Shown here: positions 27,469 through 40,064 of the stretch, piece by piece
Position numbering within the stretch: the stretch's first letter is position 1
How the letters are laid out: each line of letters starts with the position of its first letter
Made by a program: the position numbers and the translations under genes
NCBI RefSeq assembly: GCF_002846415.1
Contig: NZ_PJMX01000001.1
Coordinates: 6,076,001 to 6,140,000 of the forward strand
Origin: Streptomyces sp. TLI_146
GTDB taxonomy: Bacteria; Actinomycetota; Actinomycetes; Streptomycetales; Streptomycetaceae
Reading direction: 5' to 3'
Length of the DNA: 64,000 bases
The notes under the pieces: generated by a model
Seen by the model: the letters and a program-made list of their open reading frames with translations, nothing else
Database searches by the model: none
What the model was told of the DNA's origin: nothing

Positions 27469-28652
27469 CGGGCGTCCTCGGGCTTGGTCAGGGCGGGGGC
27501 GGGCGCGGCCGCGGGCTGGGCGGCCGGGGGAGCGTCGGGGGCGGGCTGCGGGGCCGGGGCAGGGGCAGGGGCCTGCGGCACGGGCGGGGCCGCCGGGGCC
27601 TGTCCGGGGGCCTGCGGGGCCGCGTACGGGTTCGCTCCGGGCGGCGGCGGGGCGTACCAGCCCTGCGTCGGCACCTCGGGGATCACCGGCGGCGGCTGGT
27701 ACCCGGGCGGCATCGGCTGCATCAGGCCGGACTTCTGGTCGGCCGTGGAGCGGTAGTCCACCGCGCCCTGCGTCATCCGCATGTACGCCTCTTCCAGCGA
27801 GGCCTGGTGCGGCGACAGCTCCCACAGGCGGACGTCCGCGCCGTGCGCGAGGTCGCTGATGCGCGGCAGCGCGAGGCCGGTCACCCGCAGGGCGCCGTCC
27901 GGCTCCGGCATGACCTGGCCGCCGGCCTCGGTCAGCGCGGCCGTCAGCTTCTCCCGGCCGGCCGGCTCGGGGGTGCGCACCCGCGCGAAGTCGGCGGAGT
28001 TGTGCGAGATGAAGTCCTTGACGCTCATGTCGGCGAGCAGCTGGCCGCGGCCGATCACGATGAGGTGGTCGGCGGTCAGCGCCATCTCGCTCATCAGGTG
28101 CGAGGAGACGAAGACGGTCCGGCCCTCGGCGGCGAGCTGCTTCATGAGGTTGCGCACCCACAGGATGCCCTCGGGGTCGAGGCCGTTGACCGGCTCGTCG
28201 AAGAGCAGCACCTGCGGGTCGCCGAGGAGGGCCGCGGCGATGCCGAGCCGCTGGCCCATGCCGAGCGAGAACCCCTTGGAGCGCTTGCCCGCGACCTCCT
28301 GGAGGCCGACGACCCCGAGCACCTCGTCGACCCGGCGGGCCGGGATGCCGGAGAGCTGGGCGAGCGAGAGCAGGTGGTTGCGGGCGCTGCGGCCGCCGTG
28401 CACGGCCTTGGCGTCGAGCAGCGCGCCGACCTGGCGGGGCGCGTTGGGGAGCGTACGGAAGGGGTGGCCGCCGATGGTGACATGGCCGGAAGTGGGCTGG
28501 TCCAGGCCGAGGATCATGCGCATGGTCGTCGACTTGCCGGAGCCGTTGGGCCCCAGGAAGCCGGTGACGGCGCCGGGCCTCACCTGGAAGGAAAGGTTGT
28601 ACACGGCTGTCTTGGCGCCGTAGCGCTTCGTCAGGCCGACTGCCTCGATCAT
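27465..28652 (-). CDS. ABC transporter ATP-binding protein
   Basis: 395 residues. Nucleotide-binding domain 1-230 with Walker A GPNGSGKSTTMRM, signature SLGMGQRLGIAAALLGDP, Walker B LLFDEPVNGLDP and H-loop SSHLMSE. Residues 230-310 are the usual C-terminal domain of this ABCA-like subfamily. A Pro/Ala/Gln-rich tail of about 85 residues (from about 310) is unusual and is absent from the paralogue at 29672-30700. It is coupled to the permease gene. Confidence 0.9.
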   Translation of the reverse strand: MIEAVGLTKRYGAKTAVYNLSFQVRPGAVTGFLGPNGSGKSTTMRMILGLDQPTSGHVTIGGHPFRTLPNAPRQVGALLDAKAVHGGRSARNHLLSLAQLSGIPARRVDEVLGVVGLQEVAGKRSKGFSLGMGQRLGIAAALLGDPQVLLFDEPVNGLDPEGILWVRNLMKQLAAEGRTVFVSSHLMSEMALTADHLIVIGRGQLLADMSVKDFISHNSADFARVRTPEPAGREKLTAALTEAGGQVMPEPDGALRVTGLALPRISDLAHGADVRLWELSPHQASLEEAYMRMTQGAVDYRSTADQKSGLMQPMPPGYQPPPVIPEVPTQGWYAPPPPGANPYAAPQAPGQAPAAPPVPQAPAPAPAPQPAPDAPPAAQPAAAPAPALTKPEDAR

Positions 28653-28888
28653 TCTCCAGCCCCATCGACGGTGTGGGTCGTCGGGGCGGTGGCGGATCGC
28701 CAGGGTGCCCCCGTATGAGTGAGGAGCTTATCGAGGACTTTACGGTTCCGGCCAAGCGATGAGATGCACGTTACGTAGGCTTATGCCCGAAAGGTGCAGT
28801 GCGGTGTCGCGCCCGTAAGGGGCGCGGGGAGTTGCGCGGCCGGCCACGGACGGCCCGCAGTCGAATCACCGCACGGCCCGGCGGAGCG
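28653..28888 (-). other. Gap between the two ABC gene pairs
   Basis: 236 bases holding the likely promoter of the downstream pair and one divergent copy of the intergenic repeat (28817-28845, with GGGGAGTTGCGCGG instead of GGGGAACTGCGCGA). Confidence 0.6.
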
Positions 28889-29668
28889 CTAGGCATCGCG
28901 CTTCTTCAGGACCAGGTAGCCGCCCACGAGCGCGGCGATCACCCACAGCGCCATGATCCCCAGCCCGGCCCACGGGCCGTACGGCGGCGGCTCGCTGTTC
29001 ATCGCGTTCGGGACCACCTGCATGATCTTGGAGCCCGCCTGGTCGGGGAAGTAGCGGGCCACCTTCTTGGCGCCCGGCACCGCCGACAGGATCTGTGAGA
29101 TCAGGAAGAAGAACGGCATCAGGATGCCGAGCGAGAGCATCGAACTGCGCAGCATCGTGGCCACGCCCATCGAGAAGAGCGCGATCAGCGCCATGTAGAG
29201 GCCCGCCCCGAAGACCGCCCGCAGCACGTTGGGCTCGCCGATGGTGGTGCGGTGCGGGCCGAGCAGCGCCTGGCCGAGGAAGAACGAGAGGAAGCTGGTC
29301 GCCATGCCCACGACCAGCGCGAGCGCGGTGGCGACCAGGAGCTTGGAGAAGAGGAAGGTGGCCCGCTGCGGCACGGCGGCGAGCGAGGTGCGGATCATGC
29401 CCGAGCTGTACTCGGTGCCGACCACCAGGACGCCGAACACCACCATCGCCAGCTGCCCGAGCACCATCCCGGAGAAGCTGACGAAGGTCGGGTCGAAGGT
29501 CAGCCGCTCGGCCGGCTTGAGGTCGTCGAACTGCGACTTCATCAGCGCGCACAGGGCCGCGCTCACCGCGACCGTGACGACGAGCGCGCTGATGAGCGTC
29601 CAGGAGGTGGAGGAGACCGTACGGATCTTGGTCCACTCGGACTTGAGGACCGCGGGTACCGATGCCAT
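28889..29668 (-). CDS. ABC-2 type transporter permease
   Basis: 259 residues, six transmembrane helices. Begins MASVPAVLKSEWTKIRTVSSTSW, the same EWTKIR motif as the neighbouring permease. Start ATG 29668 lies three bases beyond the stop of the ATPase gene, so the two are co-translated. Likely the exporter membrane component for the ATPase at 29672-30700. Confidence 0.88.
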   Translation of the reverse strand: MASVPAVLKSEWTKIRTVSSTSWTLISALVVTVAVSAALCALMKSQFDDLKPAERLTFDPTFVSFSGMVLGQLAMVVFGVLVVGTEYSSGMIRTSLAAVPQRATFLFSKLLVATALALVVGMATSFLSFFLGQALLGPHRTTIGEPNVLRAVFGAGLYMALIALFSMGVATMLRSSMLSLGILMPFFFLISQILSAVPGAKKVARYFPDQAGSKIMQVVPNAMNSEPPPYGPWAGLGIMALWVIAALVGGYLVLKKRDA

Positions 29669-29671
29669 GGG

Positions 29672-30700
29672 TCAGACCCCCTCGCCGTCGGGTGCCGAGC
29701 GCTCGGCCGTGAGGTTCCCGGTGGAGCCCTGGACCTTCGTCCGGTAGCTCTCGCCCCAGTTCGGCGTGGTCGCCGGGGGCGGCCCGTGGGCGGTGTCCGA
29801 GTGCGCGTGGTACTCCACCGACCCCGCCGTCATCTGCATGAACGCCTCCTCCAGCGAGGCCTGCTGGCCGGAGAGCTCGTGCAGCACGATCTGGTGCTGG
29901 GCGGCCAGTTCGCCCAGCCGCTCGATCCTGCCGTTCTCGACCTCCAGGGCGCCGTCGGCGGTCTGGGTCACGGTGATCCCGTTCCGCGCCAGCACATCGA
30001 GCAGGTGTTCCCATTGCGGTGAGCGCAGCCGTACGAAACTCCGCGAATTCTGCCGAATGAAATCCGCCATCGATGTATCGGCGAGCAGTCGGCCCTGGCC
30101 GATGACGATCAAATGATCCGCCGTCAGCGCCATTTCGCTCATCAGGTGAGACGAGACGAAGATCGTTCTGCCCTCCGCCGCGAGGGCTTTCATGAGATTG
30201 CGGATCCAGTGAATTCCCTCGGGGTCCAGACCATTGACGGGTTCGTCGAACATCAGGATCTCGGGGTCGCCGAGCAGCGCGGAGGCGATTCCGAGCCGCT
30301 GGCCCATGCCGAGCGAGAACCCCTTCGACTTCTTCTTCGCCACGGCCGTCAGGCCGACCGTGTCCAGCACCTCGGCGACCCGGCGCTCCGGGATCCGGTT
30401 CGACTGGGCGAGGCACAGCAGGTTGTTGTACGCGCTGCGGCCGCCGTGCATCGACTTGGCGTCCAGGAGCGCGCCGATGTACTTCAGCGGCTCGTCGAGG
30501 TCCCGGTAGTGCCGGCCGTCGATGCGCACGGTGCCGCTGGTCGGGTTGTCGAGATCGAGCATCATCCGCATGGTGGTGGACTTGCCGGCGCCGTTGGGCC
30601 CCAGGAAGCCGGTCACCACACCCGGTCTGACCTGGAACGACAGGTCGTCCACCGCGGTCTTGGAACCGAAGCGCTTGGTGAGACCGGCTAGCTCGATCAT
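29672..30700 (-). CDS. ABC transporter ATP-binding protein
   Basis: 342 residues. Walker A GPNGAGKSTTMRMM, signature SLGMGQRLGIASALLGDP, Walker B LMFDEPVNGLDP, H-loop SSHLMSE. Residues 1-310 are similar throughout to the ATPase at 27465-28652, indicating local duplication. In the minus-strand direction it is the first gene of the four-gene exporter region, directly downstream of the filP terminator. Confidence 0.9.
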   Translation of the reverse strand: MIELAGLTKRFGSKTAVDDLSFQVRPGVVTGFLGPNGAGKSTTMRMMLDLDNPTSGTVRIDGRHYRDLDEPLKYIGALLDAKSMHGGRSAYNNLLCLAQSNRIPERRVAEVLDTVGLTAVAKKKSKGFSLGMGQRLGIASALLGDPEILMFDEPVNGLDPEGIHWIRNLMKALAAEGRTIFVSSHLMSEMALTADHLIVIGQGRLLADTSMADFIRQNSRSFVRLRSPQWEHLLDVLARNGITVTQTADGALEVENGRIERLGELAAQHQIVLHELSGQQASLEEAFMQMTAGSVEYHAHSDTAHGPPPATTPNWGESYRTKVQGSTGNLTAERSAPDGEGV

Positions 30701-30721
30701 GTCGCCACGCTAAAGGCGGAC

Positions 30722-30755
30722 AAAGCCCCCCGCCACCGGAGTGGCGAGGGGCTTT
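30722..30755 (-). terminator. filP terminator
   Basis: A near-perfect 15-bp stem (AAAGCCCCCCGCCAC / its complement with one mismatch) with a five-base loop, 50 bases beyond the filP stop. On the minus strand the stem ends in GGCTTTGT. Confidence 0.85.
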
Positions 30756-30804
30756 CGACCGTACGCACGCAGCCCACGGGGGAGGAGCTGCGGGACCTTC
30801 GGGA

Positions 30805-31743
30805 CTAGCGGGACTGCTGCGCCGGAACGCCGCGCGAGACGGGCTCGTCGTCGACCGGGGAGCCGGCCGCCGCGACCGCCGCACCCGTCAGGGTCGCCAG
30901 CATCTCGCGGACGTTGGTCAGCTGCGCGTTGATCGAGTCGCGGCGGTTGGTGAGCGCCGCCAGCTCGCGCTCGGATTCCGAACGGATGCGGTCGGCCTTG
31001 GCGTTGGCGTCCGCCACGATGTCCTCGGCCTGGCGCTGGGCCGTCTCGACCGTCTGACGGGCCCGGCGCTCCGCGTCCGTACGCAGCTTCTCGGCCTCCA
31101 GGCGCAGCTGCTCGGCGCGGTGCTCGATCTCGGCGAGACGCTTCTCCGCCTTGGCCTGACGCGAGGCCAGGTCGCGCTCCGACTGCTCGCGGCGCTTGGC
31201 GAGGTTCGTCTCGAAGTCGGCCGCCGCCTGCGCGGCCTTGGCGCGGGTCTCCTCGAAGAGGGCGTCCGCCTCCTCGCGCTTGGACTGCGCGTCCTTCTGC
31301 GCCTCGGAGCGCAGCGTGGAGGCGTCACCCTTCGCCTTCTCGACGATCCGGACGCCCTCGTCCTCCGCCTTGGCCTTGCGCTCGGCAGCGAACGATTCTG
31401 CGTCGTTGCGCACCTGCTGGGCCGCCGACTCGGCCAGCTCGCGGTGCTGTTCGGCAGCGCGGCGGGCCTCCTCGCGCAGGTCCTTCGCCTCTTCCTCGGC
31501 GAGACGGAGGATCTTCTCGACCCGGGCACCGAGACCCGCGTACGACGGCTCCGCGTCGTTCACCTGGGCCTGGGCGTTCTGCGTTTCGAGGTGCAGTTCC
31601 TCGATGCGCTTTTCCAGAGAAGTGATCCGTGCCAGAGCGCTGTCACGGTCGGCGACGAGCTTGGTAATGCGGTCGTCCACCTGACCGCGGTCGTAACCAC
31701 GCCGCACGAGCTCGAAGCCGAAGGGGGAGGAAGTGTCGCTCAT
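30805..31743 (-). CDS. filP: Coiled-coil cytoskeletal protein FilP
   Basis: 312 residues. A short non-helical N-terminus (MSDTSSPFGFELVRRGYDRGQVDDRI, DivIVA-like) is followed by a nearly continuous coiled coil (about 28-290) rich in Ala, Glu, Arg and Lys. FilP of S. coelicolor (about 310 residues, SCO5396) forms intermediate-filament-like structures behind hyphal tips and works with Scy and DivIVA. Size, composition and position directly downstream of scy support the call. Older databases name it cellulose-binding protein, which is not meaningful here. It has about 115 bases of its own upstream sequence and a terminator. Confidence 0.92.
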   Translation of the reverse strand: MSDTSSPFGFELVRRGYDRGQVDDRITKLVADRDSALARITSLEKRIEELHLETQNAQAQVNDAEPSYAGLGARVEKILRLAEEEAKDLREEARRAAEQHRELAESAAQQVRNDAESFAAERKAKAEDEGVRIVEKAKGDASTLRSEAQKDAQSKREEADALFEETRAKAAQAAADFETNLAKRREQSERDLASRQAKAEKRLAEIEHRAEQLRLEAEKLRTDAERRARQTVETAQRQAEDIVADANAKADRIRSESERELAALTNRRDSINAQLTNVREMLATLTGAAVAAAGSPVDDEPVSRGVPAQQSR

Positions 31744-31857
31744 GGGGTTCCTGTCGAATGAGACCGGTGAGGTGATAGGGGGAATCCTAGGGGCCCAGGC
31801 GGCGTGTCATCGAGCGTATGCCCGTTTGATCTGGAGAATGTCCAGCCTTTTGAGTGG

Positions 31858-35985
<4,128 letters not shown>

Positions 35986-36154
35986 TGCGCGGTCCCATCC
36001 GTCCCCTGGTCGCGAACACTGCCCGTACGAGCACCGTCCGACGACGGACGGGCCCCCGGTGAATGGTGTCAGATCGACAAGGGGGCGTGGGTCCCAGGCC
36101 CCGACCCGACCCCGGCCCGGAAGGGCCCACTGTACCGGCCCCGGAATCCCGGGG

Positions 36155-36583
36155 TCAGTGCTCCGCCGCCGAGGTGACCAGTTCGGTCAGTACGCCGTGG
36201 CAGTCCTTGGGGTGCAGGAAGGTGATCCGGGAGCCCATGGAGCCGATCCGGGGCTCGTCGTAGAGGACCCGGACGCCCTTGCCGCGGATGGCCTCGGCGT
36301 CCCCATCGACGTCGGCGGTGCCGAAGGCGATGTGGTGCACGCCCTCGCCGTTCTTGGCCAGCCACTTCCCGACCGCGGAGTCCTCCCGGGTGGGCTCCAG
36401 GAGCTGGAGGTAGGAGGCGCCGCCGTCCGACGTACCGTTGATCTTGAGCATGGCCTCGCGTACGCCCTGCTCCTCGTTGACCTCGGAGTGGAACACCTCG
36501 AATCCGTACGTAGCACGATAGAACTCGACGGTCTTGTCGAGGTCGAAACAGGCGATCCCGATGTGGTCGATGCGCGTCAGCAT
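36155..36583 (-). CDS. mce: Methylmalonyl-CoA epimerase
   Basis: 142 residues, glyoxalase/VOC fold. Interconverts (2S)- and (2R)-methylmalonyl-CoA between propionyl-CoA carboxylase and methylmalonyl-CoA mutase. Metal ligands are the His in LTRIDHIGIACFDL, the His in GEGVHHIAFG and the Glu in GVLTELV; ASYLQLLEP is also typical. ATG 36583 is preferred because the VOC fold begins MLTRIDHIGIA; upstream ATG 36634 would add 17 residues of atypical sequence. Divergent from the thiolase gene, with 139 bases between. Confidence 0.93.
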   Translation of the reverse strand: MLTRIDHIGIACFDLDKTVEFYRATYGFEVFHSEVNEEQGVREAMLKINGTSDGGASYLQLLEPTREDSAVGKWLAKNGEGVHHIAFGTADVDGDAEAIRGKGVRVLYDEPRIGSMGSRITFLHPKDCHGVLTELVTSAAEH

Positions 36584-36722
36584 GGGACCAGTGGAGCGCC
36601 CCGGGAGGTGGTTACGCAACGTGCGCGCGATCACACCGGCTGCCCGGTGACGCCGCCGGTACCGCTCAGTACATTTCCAGTAAACCCTCGTTCACTCCTC
36701 ACCTCCCAAGGGGCTGTGCCTC

Positions 36723-37925
36723 ATGTCTGGAACGACCGGTACCACTTCAGTGATCGTCGCGGGCGCCCGCACGCCCATGGGCCGACTGCTCGGCTCCCTC
36801 AAGTCCTTCTCGGGCGCGGACCTCGGCGGTGTCGCCATCAAGGCGGCGCTCGACCGGGCGGGCATCGGCGGCGACCAGGTCCAGTACGTGATCATGGGCC
36901 AGGTGCTCCAGGCCGGCGCGGGCCAGATCCCGGCCCGCCAGGCCGCCGTCAAGGCCGGCATCCCGATGAACGTGCCCGCGCTCACGATCAACAAGGTCTG
37001 CCTCTCCGGCCTGGACGCGATCGCGCTCGCCGACCAGCTGATCCGCGCCGGCGAGTTCGACGTGGTGGTGGCCGGCGGCCAGGAGTCGATGACCAACGCG
37101 CCGCACCTGCTGCCGAAGTCCCGCGAGGGGTACAAGTACGGCGCGATCGAGATGCTCGACGCGATGGCGTACGACGGTCTGACCGATGCCTTCGAGAACA
37201 TCGCGATGGGCGAGTCCACCGAGAAGCACAACACCCGCCTGGGCATCGAGCGCGCCCCGCAGGACGCGTTCGCGGCCGCCTCGCACCAGCGCGCCGCCGC
37301 CGCCCAGAAGAACGGGCTCTTCGAGGCCGAGATCACCCCGGTCGAGATCCCGCAGCGCAAGGGCGAGCCGGTGATCTTCGCCAAGGACGAGGGCATCCGC
37401 GCGGAGACCACCGTGGAGTCGCTGGGCAAGCTGCGCCCGGCGTTCGCCAAGGACGGCACGATCACGGCGGGCACCTCCTCGCAGATCTCGGACGGCGCGG
37501 CCGCGGTCGTGGTCATGTCCAAGGCGAAGGCCGAGGAGCTGGGCCTGGAGTGGATCGCGGAGATCGGCGCGCACGGCAACGTGGCGGGCCCGGACAACTC
37601 GCTCCAGTCGCAGCCGTCGAACGCGATCCTGCACGCGCTGGGCAAGGAGGGCCTTGAGGTCTCCGACCTCGACCTCATCGAGATCAACGAGGCGTTCGCG
37701 GCGGTCGCGGTCCAGTCAATGAAGGACCTCGGCGTCTCCCCGGAAAAGGTGAACGTCAACGGTGGCGCGATCGCCCTGGGCCACCCCATCGGCATGTCGG
37801 GCGCGCGCGTGGTGCTCCACCTCGCCCTCGAACTCAAGCGCCGGGGCGGCGGTACGGGTGCGGCGGCGCTGTGCGGCGGCGGTGGCCAGGGCGACGCGCT
37901 GATCATCAAGGTCCCGGGCAAGTAG
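36723..37925 (+). CDS. Acetyl-CoA C-acetyltransferase (thiolase)
   Basis: 400 residues, full length. Catalytic residues: Cys-93 in TINKVCLSGLDAI (nucleophile), His-354 in ALGHPIGMSGAR and Cys-384 in CGGGGQGDA. It condenses two acetyl-CoA into acetoacetyl-CoA or performs the reverse thiolysis. With the 3-hydroxybutyryl-CoA dehydrogenase at 19.1 kb and the C4-acyl-CoA mutase at 49.3 kb it fits acetyl-CoA to butyryl/isobutyryl-CoA and methylmalonyl-CoA flow. ATG 36723 lies 15 bases after AAGGGG. meaB follows after 58 bases and may be co-transcribed. Confidence 0.94.
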   Translation: MSGTTGTTSVIVAGARTPMGRLLGSLKSFSGADLGGVAIKAALDRAGIGGDQVQYVIMGQVLQAGAGQIPARQAAVKAGIPMNVPALTINKVCLSGLDAIALADQLIRAGEFDVVVAGGQESMTNAPHLLPKSREGYKYGAIEMLDAMAYDGLTDAFENIAMGESTEKHNTRLGIERAPQDAFAAASHQRAAAAQKNGLFEAEITPVEIPQRKGEPVIFAKDEGIRAETTVESLGKLRPAFAKDGTITAGTSSQISDGAAAVVVMSKAKAEELGLEWIAEIGAHGNVAGPDNSLQSQPSNAILHALGKEGLEVSDLDLIEINEAFAAVAVQSMKDLGVSPEKVNVNGGAIALGHPIGMSGARVVLHLALELKRRGGGTGAAALCGGGGQGDALIIKVPGK

Positions 37926-37983
37926 GCGCTGTTCCCGCGGTACGTACGCACTGACACTGGTCACTGAACCGAACGGAGCGGCA

Positions 37984-38943
37984 ATGGTGGACGTCCCCGA
38001 ACTGGTGGCACAGGCGAGGGAGGGCCGGCCGCGTGCGGTGGCCCGGCTGATCTCGCTGGTCGAGGGGGCGTCCCCGCAACTGCGCGAGGTGATGGCGCAG
38101 TTGGCTCCGCTGACGGGCGGGGCGTACGTGGTGGGGCTGACGGGATCGCCCGGTGTCGGCAAGTCGACATCGACGTCGGCGCTGGTGACGGCGTACCGGC
38201 GGGCGGGGAAGCGGGTCGGGGTGCTCGCCGTCGACCCCTCCTCGCCGTTCTCCGGGGGCGCGCTGCTCGGCGACCGGGTCCGGATGTCGGACCACGCCTC
38301 CGACCCCGGGGTCTACATCCGTTCCATGGCCACCCGGGGCCACCTGGGCGGCCTCGCCTGGTCGGCCCCGCAGGCGATCCGCGTCCTGGACGCGGCGGGC
38401 TGCGAGGTGATCCTGGTGGAGACGGTCGGCGTCGGCCAGTCCGAGGTCGAGATCGCCTCCCAGGCGGACACGTCGGTGGTGCTGCTCGCGCCCGGCATGG
38501 GCGACGGCATCCAGGCGGCGAAGGCCGGAATCCTGGAGATCGGCGACGTGTACGTCGTCAACAAGGCGGACCGGGACGGGGCCGATGCCACGGCGCGGGA
38601 GCTCAACCACATGCTGGGCCTGGGGGAGGCCCGGGGCGCCGGTGACTGGCGCCCGCCCATCGTCAAGACGGTGGCGGCCCGCTCCGAGGGCATCGACGAG
38701 CTGGTGGAGGCGCTGGAGAAGCACCGGGCGTGGATGGAGGAGCGCGGGGTGCTGGCGGAGCGGCGGCTTTCGCGGGCGTCGCGTGAGGTGGAGACGATCG
38801 CGGTGACGGCGCTGCGGGAGCGGATCGGTGACCTGCGGGGCGACCGCCGCCTGGACGCGCTGGCGTCCCGCATCGTCGGGGGTGAGCTGGATCCGTACGC
38901 GGCGGCGGACGAGCTGGTGGCGGGCCTGACGACGGGCTCGTGA
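37984..38943 (+). CDS. meaB: Methylmalonyl-CoA mutase-associated GTPase MeaB
   Basis: 319 residues, G3E-family chaperone GTPase that protects adenosylcobalamin mutases from inactivation and gates cofactor loading. Walker A GLTGSPGVGKSTSTSAL, switch region DPSSPFSGGALLGDRVRM, ETVGVGQSEVEI and guanine-specificity NKAD in VVNKADRDGAD are all present. ATG 37984 follows ACGGAGCGGCA. It lies near the epimerase gene but on the opposite strand. It could serve both methylmalonyl-CoA and isobutyryl-CoA mutases. Confidence 0.95.
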   Translation: MVDVPELVAQAREGRPRAVARLISLVEGASPQLREVMAQLAPLTGGAYVVGLTGSPGVGKSTSTSALVTAYRRAGKRVGVLAVDPSSPFSGGALLGDRVRMSDHASDPGVYIRSMATRGHLGGLAWSAPQAIRVLDAAGCEVILVETVGVGQSEVEIASQADTSVVLLAPGMGDGIQAAKAGILEIGDVYVVNKADRDGADATARELNHMLGLGEARGAGDWRPPIVKTVAARSEGIDELVEALEKHRAWMEERGVLAERRLSRASREVETIAVTALRERIGDLRGDRRLDALASRIVGGELDPYAAADELVAGLTTGS

Positions 38944-38945
38944 GC

Positions 38946-39001
38946 TTTGCCCCACCCCGCCCCTTCACCTAGACCCTCCGGGGGTGGGTGGGGGATTGAG
39001 G
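38946..39001. repeat. Left arm of 55-bp inverted repeat
   Basis: Begins TTTGCCCCACCCCGCCCCTT and contains CCTAGACCCTCCGGGGGTGG. The right arm at 39369-39423 is its reverse complement apart from about four differences. Confidence 0.85.
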
Positions 39002-39081
39002 TGTGTTCCCGGGGGCTACGCCCCCGGCCCCCGTTGCGGGGCCTGCGGCCCCTGCACCCCGCTACGGGGCTCCGCCCCGGA

Positions 39082-39204
39082 CCCCGCTCCTCAAACGCCG
39101 GAGGGGCTGATCTGGCGTCGGGCCCCGCTCCTCAAACGCCGGAGGGGTTGATTTGGCACCGGACCCCGCTCCTCAAACGCCAGAGGGGCTGATCTGGCGT
39201 CGGA
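39082..39204. repeat. Tandem 41-bp repeat, three units
   Basis: Unit starts at 39082, 39123 and 39164. Each contains CTCCTCAAACGCCGGAGGGG (one base differs in unit 3) and then (C/T)TGAT(C/T)TGGC. This unit is a common extragenic element in Streptomyces, from memory. Confidence 0.85.
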
Positions 39205-39247
39205 CCCCGCCCGAGCGGCCGATGCTGCCGGCGCCGGAGGTGCCTTC

Positions 39248-39275
39248 AGGGGCGCGGGGAACTGCGCGACCAGCC
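39248..39275 (+). repeat. Intergenic repeat core copy
   Basis: One copy of the GGGGCGCGGGGAACTGCGCG family inside the bracketed element. The other copies are at 13361-13388, 23402-23430, 23480-23508, 23515-23543, 28817-28845, 48615-48642, 48692-48720, 48755-48782, 50972-51000, 51031-51059, 51103-51131 and 55562-55588. Confidence 0.9.
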
Positions 39276-39368
39276 CCCGCCGGCCCGCAGATCAACGCGA
39301 AAGCGGGGCGCGGGGCGCGGGCCGCAGGCCCCGCCCGGGGGTCTGGGGGCGCAGCCCCCGGCAGCCCG

Positions 39369-39423
39369 CCTCAACCCCCCCACCCACCCCCGGAGGGTCT
39401 AGGGAAGGGGCGGGGTGGGGAAA
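39369..39423. repeat. Right arm of 55-bp inverted repeat
   Basis: Reverse-complement partner of 38946-39001; ends eight bases before the absC stop codon. Confidence 0.85.
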
Positions 39424-39430
39424 GAACCCC

Positions 39431-39907
39431 TCAGAGCTTGCCCCGGTGGCCGCGCAAATGCTCCGCCACCGGCGTCAGCGACGCCCGCAGCTCCGCCAGC
39501 GCCTCACTCGACAGCAGATCGATGAAGTGCTTGCGCACCGACGCCACATGGTGCGGCGCCACCTTCTCCATCGTCTCCACCCCCGCCTCGGTCAACACCG
39601 CGAACAGCCCCCGCCGATCGGACTCGCAGTTCTCCCGCCGCACCAGACCCGCGTTCTCCATCCGCGTGATCTGGTGCGAGAGGCGGCTCTTGGACTGAAG
39701 GGTCGCGGCGGCGAGGTCGCTCATGCGCAGCCGCTGCCCCTCGGCCTCCGAGAGGTTGACCAGGATCTCGTAGTCGTTGTTGGTCAGGCCGAACGGCTGC
39801 AGGTCCTTTTCCATCTGGTGCGTCAGCATCCTGTTGACGTCCAGATAGGTACGCCAGGCGCACTGCTCGCTATCGGTCAGCCAGTTGGTGGCCGTCTCGG
39901 TCTCCAT
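39431..39907 (-). CDS. absC: MarR-family regulator, AbsC-like
   Basis: 158 residues, a winged helix-turn-helix of the MarR family: LQPFGLTNNDYEILVNL, then MSDLAAATLQSKSRLSHQITRMENAGLVRRE (recognition helix) and the wing CESDRRGLFAVLT. Length, the N-terminal METETATNWLTDSEQCAWRTYLDVNR and location shortly after meaB match AbsC of S. coelicolor (SCO5405), a pleiotropic regulator of antibiotic production under zinc limitation. On the minus strand a TAGAAT (39914-39919) ends seven bases before the ATG, so the message may be leaderless. An imperfect palindrome around TTGAATTC (about 39929-39936) could be an autoregulatory site. Confidence 0.8.
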   Translation of the reverse strand: METETATNWLTDSEQCAWRTYLDVNRMLTHQMEKDLQPFGLTNNDYEILVNLSEAEGQRLRMSDLAAATLQSKSRLSHQITRMENAGLVRRENCESDRRGLFAVLTEAGVETMEKVAPHHVASVRKHFIDLLSSEALAELRASLTPVAEHLRGHRGKL

Positions 39908-40064
39908 ATGTGGATTCTACCTAAGAAGTTGAATTCTGAACGAAGCCTGGGAGTGTGACGCCCCGCACGCACCGGCACAAGGGTGCGTCAGCCGCCCGGT
40001 CCAGGTCGTGGTCAGCGCCTGGCAAGGGTGCACGCGTTCGACGTCACACTCCGCAGACTACCGC

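Larger units (their letters stand above)
38944..39430. other. Repeat-built convergent junction between meaB and absC
   Basis: 487 bases with no gene. Near-perfect 55-bp inverted repeats lie at the two ends (38946-39001 and 39369-39423). Between them are three tandem 41-bp units, one copy of the GGGGCGCGGGGAACTGCGCG core and GC-rich filler (GGGGCTACGCCCCCGG, GGGGCCTGCGGCCCC). No transposase or coding capacity seen. Confidence 0.85.

Noticed and set aside
39000..39430. CRISPR-like array
   Set aside because: The 41-bp units are directly adjacent without unique spacers, only three copies, and no cas genes.
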